The position numbers were made by a program, and so were the translations under genes. Positions 45,823 through 53,431 of a stretch of DNA of 64,000 bases are shown here, one piece after another; positions within the stretch are counted from its first letter, which is position 1; every line of letters begins with the position of its first letter. This stretch comes from Methylomarinum sp965277025 (GTDB taxonomy: Bacteria > Pseudomonadota > Gammaproteobacteria > Methylococcales > Methylomonadaceae), in assembly GCA_965277025.1 (NCBI GenBank), contig OZ255706.1, positions 2,976,001-3,040,000 on the forward strand, given 5' to 3'. The notes under the pieces were generated by a model, which searched no databases, was not told the DNA's origin, and was given only the letters and a program-made list of their open reading frames with translations.

Positions 45823-47044
45823 GGGTTAAGGCAATAATTTTCCCGACAATAATTGATAATGCGATGGTCTGTTCTATATTGCTTGAGGATTGATAACTAT
45901 GTGCCCCTGTATGAAGCAATTGAATTATGCTAGATTTTGAGATGTTTTGATTTGCTAAAGTTGTTTTTTTATCCTGGTTCAGTTGATTTTTTGCTTCATC
46001 AAAGTTGTTTTGTATGTAATTGTCAAGCTTCATTCTCTTGTCTTTGGCAGCTGTTTCACACAACAATCTTAAACCCATCCTTATTAAGCTGGGAAAAGTG
46101 TTTGATAACCTGCGCCTCCCATCAATATAAAACTGATACAAATCTACTAAGTCCCTATATAGATTACTCACTTCCCCAATATTCAGATACAACTTCCCTC
46201 CGAACAAGTCTAAATTCTTCTTGGGTGTACGCCTTGATTGCCGTTGTTTTTTTGATTTATTTGTAGACTCGCTAAATACTATATTATGTTTTTTTGGAAT
46301 GTTGTCTTTATTCTGTTCAATCAACTTTTGCGATGCCGGATCAAGAACTTCAATTACTTTCCCCCTATTTTTCCTTGTCGTGATTTCCTTCTTCTTAATT
46401 TTTCTTGAAATATCTGAAAGAATTACTTTGCTATCGTCACTATTGTGAACGCTATACAAATTACCATTCTTTATGTAGAAACCCATTCTCTTTAAAGCAT
46501 CCTCCTTAAATATTTCATCTTTTACGAAACGTTGATTAAGATGGGGATTGGCGCTAATAATTCTTGTTTCTTCATCCAAAATAAGAAATGAGCTTTTCTC
46601 TTTACCCATGAATTTATAAAGAAAGATATCTCTTTTCAAGGGCAGCCAAGACCCGGTGTCGGCATGCTTCCGATAAACATTATTTAAGGCTATCTTTTCT
46701 TTACATACGTTACACGGAATTTCATTTGGGAAATCTGGTAATTGTATGTTTGATTTATCTGGAACCTTAACAAAACCATGTTTGATTTTTGCAAGAATTA
46801 TTCTTCTATTACCATCATATACAACTGGTTTTTTATTATGGTAAACCACTGTTGGAAGCTCACTGAAATCGTAATAGCTTCCCATTTCCTTAGCTAATTT
46901 TGAAAGTGACCATTTGGATTGTCCATCTTCAAACGCTATATCAGCTATATCTTGGTCTGTAGCATCCGCATCTATCGGGTCTCGTGGATTTTCTGTCCAT
47001 AAGACTAAATCGCGAATGTCTATCATTTTCACTTCTTGATCCAA
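45806..47044 (-). CDS. ParB/Srx-like domain protein
   Basis: 412 residues from a TTG at 47044 preceded by AGAGGA; an ATG six codons in is the alternative. The N-terminal domain has DLVLWTENPRDPI and KPVVYDGNRRIILAKI, the ParB/sulfiredoxin-fold signature with GNRR. A CNVCKEK pair lies near residue 110, a basic linker near 255-275, and a helical C-terminal domain follows. Such proteins occur beside methyltransferases in mobile loci and can be nucleases or DNA-binding partners. Cassette partner of the adenine methyltransferase. Confidence 0.65.
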   Translation of the reverse strand: MDQEVKMIDIRDLVLWTENPRDPIDADATDQDIADIAFEDGQSKWSLSKLAKEMGSYYDFSELPTVVYHNKKPVVYDGNRRIILAKIKHGFVKVPDKSNIQLPDFPNEIPCNVCKEKIALNNVYRKHADTGSWLPLKRDIFLYKFMGKEKSSFLILDEETRIISANPHLNQRFVKDEIFKEDALKRMGFYIKNGNLYSVHNSDDSKVILSDISRKIKKKEITTRKNRGKVIEVLDPASQKLIEQNKDNIPKKHNIVFSESTNKSKKQRQSRRTPKKNLDLFGGKLYLNIGEVSNLYRDLVDLYQFYIDGRRRLSNTFPSLIRMGLRLLCETAAKDKRMKLDNYIQNNFDEAKNQLNQDKKTTLANQNISKSSIIQLLHTGAHSYQSSSNIEQTIALSIIVGKIIALTHGKDE

Positions 47045-47085
47045 TCTTATCCTCTATTATAAAGTGATATATAAACTTCTAAGAC

Positions 47086-47157
47086 ACATAACGACCAAGC
47101 TGTGCGGCGCAAACGAAGCGCAGCGTAGTTTGCGTCCGAACGAGCGCATTGTTATGC
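47086..47157 (-). repeat. attC-like recombination site 1
   Basis: 72 bp. On the minus strand it begins GCATAACAATGCGCTCGTTC and ends AGCTTGGTCGTTATGT, with arms GGACGCAAAC / GTTTGCGCC around ACGCTGCGCTTC. The TAA stop codon of the GIY-YIG gene is inside its first heptamer, a typical feature of integron cassettes. Confidence 0.85.
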
Positions 47158-47631
47158 ATTTTCCCGATTCCAATCAGCCTCTGTATGGGAAGATATAAGT
47201 TCTTCCTCTGCCCAGTTTCTGAGAGACTCTGGATTAATTAAAACCCATGAAATCTTAACTGAGCCACCAGATTTAACATGTGTCTTCACCTTCTCTAGCT
47301 TGGCTCCTGTGCCATCATGCTTCTTAAATAGATGATTTCTTAACCTCTGTCTTGCTAGTTTTCTTGTTGTCTTGCCTATATAACGAAGCTTATAGTCTGA
47401 GCTTCCCTTTATTGCCGTGAACAGCATATACACATTTACTTTTTCAGACACATTTGACAAAAGGGTTTCGTTTTCTCCTGCTAATTTGTCACCATCCCAT
47501 GAGTCTATGTATTTTTTCGAGTAGACTACGTCTCTTTTGTTGTTATCTTCGGTTAGATTACGGTCAATCTCCCTAAAAAACTTATCTAATTCATCTTTAT
47601 GTTCATAATTCATAGTGTATTTGTCATTCAT
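47152..47631 (-). CDS. GIY-YIG nuclease-like protein
   Basis: 159 residues. The second half carries VNVYMLFTAIK, LRYIGKTTRKLARQRLRNH and a later Asn/Glu-rich helix, which fits a GIY-YIG domain with the YIG part and catalytic Arg. The N-terminal 65 residues are charged and not recognised. It begins 2 bases after the preceding secreted-protein gene and ends within attC-like site 1. Confidence 0.65.
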   Translation of the reverse strand: MNDKYTMNYEHKDELDKFFREIDRNLTEDNNKRDVVYSKKYIDSWDGDKLAGENETLLSNVSEKVNVYMLFTAIKGSSDYKLRYIGKTTRKLARQRLRNHLFKKHDGTGAKLEKVKTHVKSGGSVKISWVLINPESLRNWAEEELISSHTEADWNRENA

Positions 47632-47633
47632 CT

Positions 47634-48174
47634 TTAAAAGTTTCTTTGTTTATCCGCCTTTTTTTCTTTGATTTTTTCTGCCTTTATTTTCTCGGATGAT
47701 TCAAGCATTAACATCCCTTCATTTACTTTAGTTGCTAAATTTGAAATCGTGAGTTTATTGCCTTTTTTATCTATCCAAACAACAACAATTCTCTCAAATT
47801 CATTCCCAAGGGCATTTGTTACAGTATCATTATCAATAGCTGTTGGTTTTCCGTACTTTTTCTTAAATCCATTAAATAATACTTTGAACACTTCTGTATT
47901 TGATGCCACGCGATAGGAATCGCTAGTTGTATCTTGTGTGTAATAGTCCTCACCAAACAAGCATATGAATTGCGACAAAACTCCACTCATATATTCAGGG
48001 ATACAGATCAACCTATACCCCCCCAATGTCAAAACCAACATCACCTTTTACCTTTTTCACATCTGCTTCGGTTGACTTACCGGGAACAAGGCCAATAACG
48101 TCCAATTGGGATGGGCCAGCAAAAGCATTTTGTGCTATAGCTAGCAAACATGCGATAACAAGCATCTTAATCAT
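47634..48174 (-). pseudogene. Secreted protein of unknown function, frameshift in a G7 tract
   Basis: From the ATG at 48174 a signal peptide (MLVIACLLAIAQNAFAGPSQ) leads to GLVPGKSTEADVKKVKGD and then to a run of seven G (48018-48024, complement), after which the frame stops. With six G it would continue YRLICIPEYMSGVLSQ to 47634, about 179 residues. Either inactivated, read wrongly, or switched by slippage in the G tract. The protein family is not recognised. First gene of the GIY-YIG cassette. Confidence 0.6.
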
Positions 48175-48315
48175 TTTCAATTCTCCTCTAGTCTATTTTT
48201 TGCATAACAGTTAACTATACCGAATAGAATCATAATGCACTAGACGGAATCCACCTAGTTGCATAATTTATGACTATTACGGAATATTATTTAATCTTTA
48301 AGTTACCGCACAAGC
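48175..48315. other. Start boundary of the cassette array
   Basis: On the minus strand AACTGTTATGC occurs at 48202-48208 and 28 bases before the first cassette gene; the heptamer GTTATGC matches the ends of the attC-like sites. No integrase gene is present between it and the nitrilase operon. No other gene is seen here. Confidence 0.5.
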
Positions 48316-48522
48316 TCATCCCGCATCTATTAGTTTCTTTCTGATTGATTTGGCCAGGGCATTGACATAATCATCAATATTTTCATATTCCTGGCGTTGG
48401 GCAAAATCCACGCAGGCCATGACCAGTTTTTTCATTTCGGCGATTTCTTCATGTGATCGTCCGCAGCCTTCACAATGTGTGCCTTCATAAGTACAAGCCG
48501 AGTTACAAGGAACAAATTTCAT
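48316..48522 (-). CDS. DUF1289-like cysteine-rich small protein
   Basis: 68 residues from the ATG at 48522, which overlaps the nitrilase stop as ATGA. CNSACTYEGTHCEGCGRSHE is a four-cysteine pattern like that of DUF1289 proteins, whose function is unknown. Last gene of a probable six-gene operon. Confidence 0.7.
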   Translation of the reverse strand: MKFVPCNSACTYEGTHCEGCGRSHEEIAEMKKLVMACVDFAQRQEYENIDDYVNALAKSIRKKLIDAG

Positions 48523-49391
48523 AATGTCTCCAATGTTGCAGTAAATTGTTGAGGCCAATCATGGTAATTAAATACCTGGCCATTTTCTCTGACCTGGGTC
48601 ATTTTTTCCATATCCAGTTCGGCGTATAGCCATTGAGCTTTATTATATTCTCCAATCACCAGCACACCATTATCGGGAAAACCTTTATCGACGGGTGTAT
48701 AAACTGCAGCTGCTCCGCAATTTATATCCACCGCTTCCGACCAGGGCGCTTCACCCACCAAGGGGTATTGAACAACATAACATTGATTTTCCAAAGCCCG
48801 CGCCTGGCAACCGATTTTAACCCGATAATAGCCTGCACGTGTATCGGTACAACTTGGCACCAGAATAATCAGTGCGCCCTGCTCTGCCATTTGACGGGCA
48901 TAATGGGGAAATTCACTGTCGTAACATACGGCAATAGCCATCTTGCCGATTTTGGTGTCAGAAATTTTGATCGTATCACCGGCTTCAATACGCCATTGCT
49001 CGTTTTCAAAGCGGGTCATCATCAATTTTTCCTGAAAATCAAACGATCCATCAGGATTGAACAGATAGGCCCGGTTTCTGAACTTTCCTGAATCGACTTT
49101 GACCGGAAAAGTACCCGCCTGCATATACACCTGATGCTTTATGGCCAGTTTTCGATACAAGTCCAAAAACGGCTCCAGCAAGGTCTGCATGGCTTCCAGC
49201 TGCTTATCTAAAGAGCGATAAACCGGCTCATCAAACAAAGACGCCAGTTCCATGCTGAAATATTCAGGAAACAGCAGTAATTGCGCATTCTGCTTAACAG
49301 CTTGATCTACCCAACTGTTGATTTTATGCTGGTATTGCTGCCAGCTTTGATGAAAGCCGACATCATATTGGGCTACGGCGACCTTAATCAT
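48519..49391 (-). CDS. Carbon-nitrogen hydrolase (nitrilase superfamily)
   Basis: 290 residues. The Glu-Lys-Cys triad is in LLFPEYFS, FQEKLMMTRFE and MAIAVCYDSEFPH. Hydrolyses an amide or nitrile; substrate unknown. Its start overlaps the acetyltransferase gene by 8 bases. Confidence 0.88.
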   Translation of the reverse strand: MIKVAVAQYDVGFHQSWQQYQHKINSWVDQAVKQNAQLLLFPEYFSMELASLFDEPVYRSLDKQLEAMQTLLEPFLDLYRKLAIKHQVYMQAGTFPVKVDSGKFRNRAYLFNPDGSFDFQEKLMMTRFENEQWRIEAGDTIKISDTKIGKMAIAVCYDSEFPHYARQMAEQGALIILVPSCTDTRAGYYRVKIGCQARALENQCYVVQYPLVGEAPWSEAVDINCGAAAVYTPVDKGFPDNGVLVIGEYNKAQWLYAELDMEKMTQVRENGQVFNYHDWPQQFTATLETL

Positions 49392-49986
49392 GGTTTTCCT
49401 TTAACCAAAAGGTCATCGGTTTCGGGGTTTCTTCATTATCATCCAGATCTTTCCAACTGTAAGTAGTGGTCAGTTCTGGATGTTTGACATAACCGCGCTT
49501 GTTCCAGAATTTATCCAGCGGGACGTAATCAGCCGGACGACGCGGGTGACCCTGTGGGCGTTCCACACAGCAAAAGGTGATATGTTTGAAGCCGCCCAAA
49601 TCTTCAGCATGGGCTTCACGTTCTTCAAAAAAACGCACCCCGATTCCCAGCCCCCGATAACGTTTATCCAGCACTGATTCGCCGCAATAAAAAATCTCAT
49701 CGGGATCATATCCGTGTTCGATGAAGGGCTTTTTGACTTCATCGGTTTCATATTTCATCGGGATCGCCGTCGAAGCGCCGATGATTTTGTCGCCATCCAA
49801 AGCCAGGACGATAACGCTTTCGGGACAATCAATATAGGTTTTCAGATATTTTTCTTCGTAATGATAATCACCGTCATACAAATAAGGAAAATCCCGAAAT
49901 ACTTCGATGCGTAAACGCGCCAAATCGGGAATATATTGCACCAGGGCTTCACCACTTAAACGCAGAATTTTAATATCCTGGGTCAT
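49384..49986 (-). CDS. GNAT-family N-acetyltransferase
   Basis: 200 residues. The acetyl-CoA loop is YRGLGIGVRFFEE, with strands around SVIVLALDGDKIIGASTAI. Pairing with a nitrilase-family gene is a recurrent arrangement, but the substrate is unknown. Confidence 0.82.
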   Translation of the reverse strand: MTQDIKILRLSGEALVQYIPDLARLRIEVFRDFPYLYDGDYHYEEKYLKTYIDCPESVIVLALDGDKIIGASTAIPMKYETDEVKKPFIEHGYDPDEIFYCGESVLDKRYRGLGIGVRFFEEREAHAEDLGGFKHITFCCVERPQGHPRRPADYVPLDKFWNKRGYVKHPELTTTYSWKDLDDNEETPKPMTFWLKENHD

Positions 49987-49987
49987 C

Positions 49988-50806
49988 TTATAAATCTACC
50001 TCCTGTTTTTTAACGTATTTTTTACCTTCTTCACAAACGGCACGGCTGGTGGGGGATTCACAATGAATATCGCTGAATTCCGCTTTCAGTTCACCTTTTC
50101 CTTGTGGAATGAAGTAAAAACGAAAATTAGGATCCTGACTGATGGCAATATCGGTTTTGGCAATCAATACCGGCTTGCCATTATAAGTAACTGTCAACGT
50201 ATCCATAAAATGCGGTTTTCTGACAAATCGTGTAACTTGATCCATCTGCATACCGGTAATATTGGGATGACTTATCAATAATTGCGCTTCGGCTAATTTA
50301 TCATTCGCAGGTTTCAGCCGGAACTTCATTTTTCCCAGCCGTTTCATCGCCGCATCCAGATCGGTGCCGATGGGTGCGGAACAACCACCACTGGCTTTGA
50401 CGAATTTTTTCGCCATCACCATCTCCCCTGTATTCAGCTCGGCAACGGCACGCACATAGCTGTAGGTGTTAACCCGAATGCGCATGGCCAGATCTGCCTT
50501 GCCGCTTTCTGGGAAAAAAGTAAACTCGCCAACAAACGGATATGGATTTTTATCCACAAACACCCATAATTTTCTAATATATTTCTCAGCTGTTTGTGGA
50601 GTTTTGCTGATAATTCTGATTGGCACCAACGCGGGGTCTTCCGCCCGATAAGGGGCTTCGATACGGATAATATCCGACTCTTTAATGGATTTATCAGGGA
50701 AATATTGTGGTTTTATATCATTCAGCCAGCGAGACTCGTCTTTTGACGCTACAGCCAGCATTGGCGCTAACAACATTATTAACAAAAGTGTTTTAATCAT
50801 TCGCAT
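49988..50806 (-). CDS. Quinoprotein dehydrogenase-associated SoxYZ-like carrier
   Basis: 272 residues with a signal peptide (IKTLLLIMLLAPMLAVAS). It resembles a fused SoxY-SoxZ: the N-terminal SoxY-like part ends in KASGGCSAPIG, and the C-terminal SoxZ-like part has ITGMQMDQVTRFVRKPHFMD. These carriers are encoded with PQQ-dependent alcohol dehydrogenases in methylotrophs, acting in the periplasm. The dehydrogenase itself is not in the window. Confidence 0.82.
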   Translation of the reverse strand: MRMIKTLLLIMLLAPMLAVASKDESRWLNDIKPQYFPDKSIKESDIIRIEAPYRAEDPALVPIRIISKTPQTAEKYIRKLWVFVDKNPYPFVGEFTFFPESGKADLAMRIRVNTYSYVRAVAELNTGEMVMAKKFVKASGGCSAPIGTDLDAAMKRLGKMKFRLKPANDKLAEAQLLISHPNITGMQMDQVTRFVRKPHFMDTLTVTYNGKPVLIAKTDIAISQDPNFRFYFIPQGKGELKAEFSDIHCESPTSRAVCEEGKKYVKKQEVDL

Positions 50807-50911
50807 GGTTTTTTCCTCGTGTTTATAGTAAACAGCGGGCGCGTCAGCAATCTACGGTTTGCGTTGCGTAAGCGCCCCAAAAATTTTTTGTCATCTGATG
50901 AAATATATGAA

Positions 50912-51826
50912 CTAATCTTCCCATTCCAATTCGGCAAAAGCGTTCGCGACATTACGACGGTGATAACGGTCAAACAGTTGCCATTTTGGTTTTTCAGACA
51001 GCCCCACCGTATCCATTGCTTGTTCAAGATAGCGTCCTTGTTTGATTTGCTGACGAATTTCTGCCAACAAGGTTTGAAAATAACGTTTTTCCGCTTGAAT
51101 AGCATCAGGCCATTTTGTCGCTAATGGTCCATGTCCCGGGATTGCATAATGATAGGGTTGTTTTTCCAACCTTGAGATTTCCACCAGCCAGCCTTTCAGG
51201 CTGCCATCTAATGTTGGAATATGCTGAATGAACAATAAGTCCGCCAACCAGGCTGTATTGGTTTTTTTATCCCAAACGGATAAATCATTATCGGTATGAG
51301 CAGTCGGGTGAGCGGTTAAAATCAATGGCCGGTTGCCTAAATCAATGCGCATCGTTTTATTGATGTTAAAATCTGGCGGTACGATATCTTTCTCGCTCAG
51401 TTCTATCCCCCATTGTTGTTTGGCGCGTTCAATATCAAAAGGGGCTCTCGCTGCCATCGCCCGCGACAATTTATAGTGGCCGATAAATTTGACACCAGCT
51501 TGTTTGAAAGCCCCGTTGCCATAAATATGGTCTGGATGAACATGGGTGTTGATCACATAACAAATTGGCTTGTCGGTTGTTTGTTCGATCGCTCGCTTCA
51601 ATGCCTGGCCCTGCTCGGGGCTGCCTCCCGTATCGATAACGGCAACACAGTTATCGCCGACAATAAAGCCAATATTGGCGATATGGTCGTGATTTTCCGT
51701 ATTGGGAAATTCCATTTTGGCGAAATGGACATAAATGCCCGGAGCCACCTGCTCCAAGCTAAAATCGGTTTGAGCATGAACAGAGAATGTCAAAAATCCT
51801 ATTAACCAGGCTACTATTTTCATCAT
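50912..51826 (-). CDS. Quinoprotein-relay zinc metallohydrolase (MBL fold)
   Basis: 304 residues with a signal peptide (KIVAWLIGFLTFSVHAQ). Zinc motif THVHPDHIYGN (HxHxDH), later His in HPTAHTDND and IPGHGPLA. Paired with the SoxYZ-like carrier gene, as in other methylotrophs, which supports the assignment. The reaction is not known. Confidence 0.82.
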   Translation of the reverse strand: MMKIVAWLIGFLTFSVHAQTDFSLEQVAPGIYVHFAKMEFPNTENHDHIANIGFIVGDNCVAVIDTGGSPEQGQALKRAIEQTTDKPICYVINTHVHPDHIYGNGAFKQAGVKFIGHYKLSRAMAARAPFDIERAKQQWGIELSEKDIVPPDFNINKTMRIDLGNRPLILTAHPTAHTDNDLSVWDKKTNTAWLADLLFIQHIPTLDGSLKGWLVEISRLEKQPYHYAIPGHGPLATKWPDAIQAEKRYFQTLLAEIRQQIKQGRYLEQAMDTVGLSEKPKWQLFDRYHRRNVANAFAELEWED

Positions 51827-52210
51827 TTAATTGTTTTTCCGTTCCAGTTTTTCAATCACTTTAGGTAATTTTTTAGGAGCTTTTATGCGTAATTGTTTAT
51901 TTACATTCATGCGCCCAAAAACCACCTCGATATCGTTTTTATTAACGCCAAATTCTTTAGCTAACCACTTTACCATATAATCGGTGGCCCGCCCGCCAAC
52001 CGGCGCAGCCGTAACGCTGATTTTTAACTGATTGGCTTTGGGCTTGCCGATAACATCCTTTTTGGCACTTGGCGTTCCCAACACATTCAATACCAAAACA
52101 TCGCCATCCCAAGCGTAAAAGCGCTTCATATCGCGTGGATGAGATGAAACCGTCCGCGCTTCGTCCGCCAATGTTTCCGCCGTCATCCCGGATTTTCTTT
52201 TTTTCGCCAT
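51827..52210 (-). CDS. DUF167-family protein (YggU-like)
   Basis: 127 residues. The DUF167 core is LKISVTAAPVGGRATDYMVK followed by VVFGRMNVNKQLRI. It has an N-terminal extension of about 45 residues. Its stop codon abuts the start of the metallohydrolase gene, so it heads that operon. Function unknown. Confidence 0.82.
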   Translation of the reverse strand: MAKKRKSGMTAETLADEARTVSSHPRDMKRFYAWDGDVLVLNVLGTPSAKKDVIGKPKANQLKISVTAAPVGGRATDYMVKWLAKEFGVNKNDIEVVFGRMNVNKQLRIKAPKKLPKVIEKLERKNN

Positions 52211-52230
52211 TATTTTTAATACACTAATTC

Positions 52231-52387
52231 TAAAGAAACGCTGAATAAATCATCCATGATTTATTCAGCAACCGCAAAGTGGAAACACAACCTCCACTTT
52301 ACTTATAAAATCAATAGCATGTTGCCATCGATTTTGGCTGCGCATTCGTGTACAGCTTGAATCTCTGGATAAATCAGCGATTTCCTA
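52231..52387. repeat. MITE-like repeat, copy 2
   Basis: About 157 bp. Reverse-complemented it starts TTAGGAAATCGCTGATTTAT and ends GATTTATTCAGCGTTTCTTTA, with the inner AAAATCGATGGCAACATGC...ATTGATTTT of copy 1. Here too one end overlaps a stop codon, that of the lysR gene. Confidence 0.65.
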
Positions 52388-53267
52388 ACAACACAAGGCA
52401 AGAAACGCCTTTGCCACACGAGATTGAATCACTGTTTTGGGTGCCACTATATTCAATTCCCAGAGTACTCCCTCGGGTGGATTGATACGTCTGGACACCA
52501 GCCCTACCCCTTCATGCCGCATAGCCCTGCCGGACACAAAACCGATACCCAACCCCGCCCTGACCGATTCAATCACCGCTGTCACACCCATTACCTCGAT
52601 GGTAACCGGCGCATCCAACCCCTGCCTGACGTAATGCATTTTCCACCGCCTGTCGTGCGCCAGACTCGGGTTCGCGCCAAATTACCTGATGTTCCATGAA
52701 AACCGATAATGGAACAGCTTCAGAGTATTGCGCCACCAACGGATGAAACTCGGGCAAAATCAACACGATTTCATCGGTTTTCCAGTTGATAACTTCATAA
52801 TTGATAGGTAATTCTTCCTTGGAGACAGGGCCTTCAACAAAACCCAGATCATAATCAGGCATTTTATCCAGAATTTCCTGTGTATCGCCGGTTTCCATAA
52901 AAACCTGCACACCGGGATATTCTGTTTGTAATTGAACCAGATAATTCGGTAGAAAATAACTGGTCATGGTCATCGTTGCGCCGATTCTTAAATTGCCGGT
53001 ATTGACCTGTTTCAAACAACGAATATATTCCTTGGCCTGCTTGAAATCCCGTTCCATTTTTTCCGCGTATTCAAGCAGCCCTTGTCCGGCGGAGGTTAAT
53101 ACTAATTTATGCCCTCTTCTTTCATACAGCGGCTCGCCGACAGCCGTTTGCAATAATTTCAATTGGCCGGATACGGCCGGCTGTCCCAGATTGAGGTATT
53201 GAGCTGCCCTTGTGATGCTTTCAAAGCGCGCCACTATGGCAAAGGTCAATAAATGAGTTGGATTCAT
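52385..53267 (-). pseudogene. LysR-type regulator upstream of formate dehydrogenase, frameshifted
   Basis: Start at 53267 (MNPTHLLTFAIVARFESIT) with the LysR helix-turn-helix AAQYLNLGQPAVSGQLKLLQ. The frame is broken within a run of four G (complement of 52619-52622): upstream it ends in an unrelated tail after NALRQAG, while the next frame reads LDAPVTIEVMGVTAVIESVR to the stop at 52385. With three G the protein is about 293 residues. It is divergent from the formate dehydrogenase genes and would be their regulator. Real inactivation or a base-calling error. Confidence 0.78.
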
Positions 53268-53431
53268 CCACAATACCTGATATTTTTACACAGTTAAGGA
53301 AAAGCTGAATAACATCATGAAAAATGATGGATAGTCTTCAAAAGATGATTTGAATTATATATTACAATTGGCTAAAGTGTGACATCAATACTCATTCGCT
53401 TAAAGCTATTGAAAACCTGGAGGAAATACGT
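53268..53431 (+). promoter_or_regulatory. lysR-fds divergent intergenic region
   Basis: 164 bases expected to hold both promoters and the LysR site; ATTATATATTACAAT near 53355 is an AT-rich, nearly symmetric candidate. The fds start is the GTG at 53432, preceded by a strong GGAGG. Confidence 0.4.
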
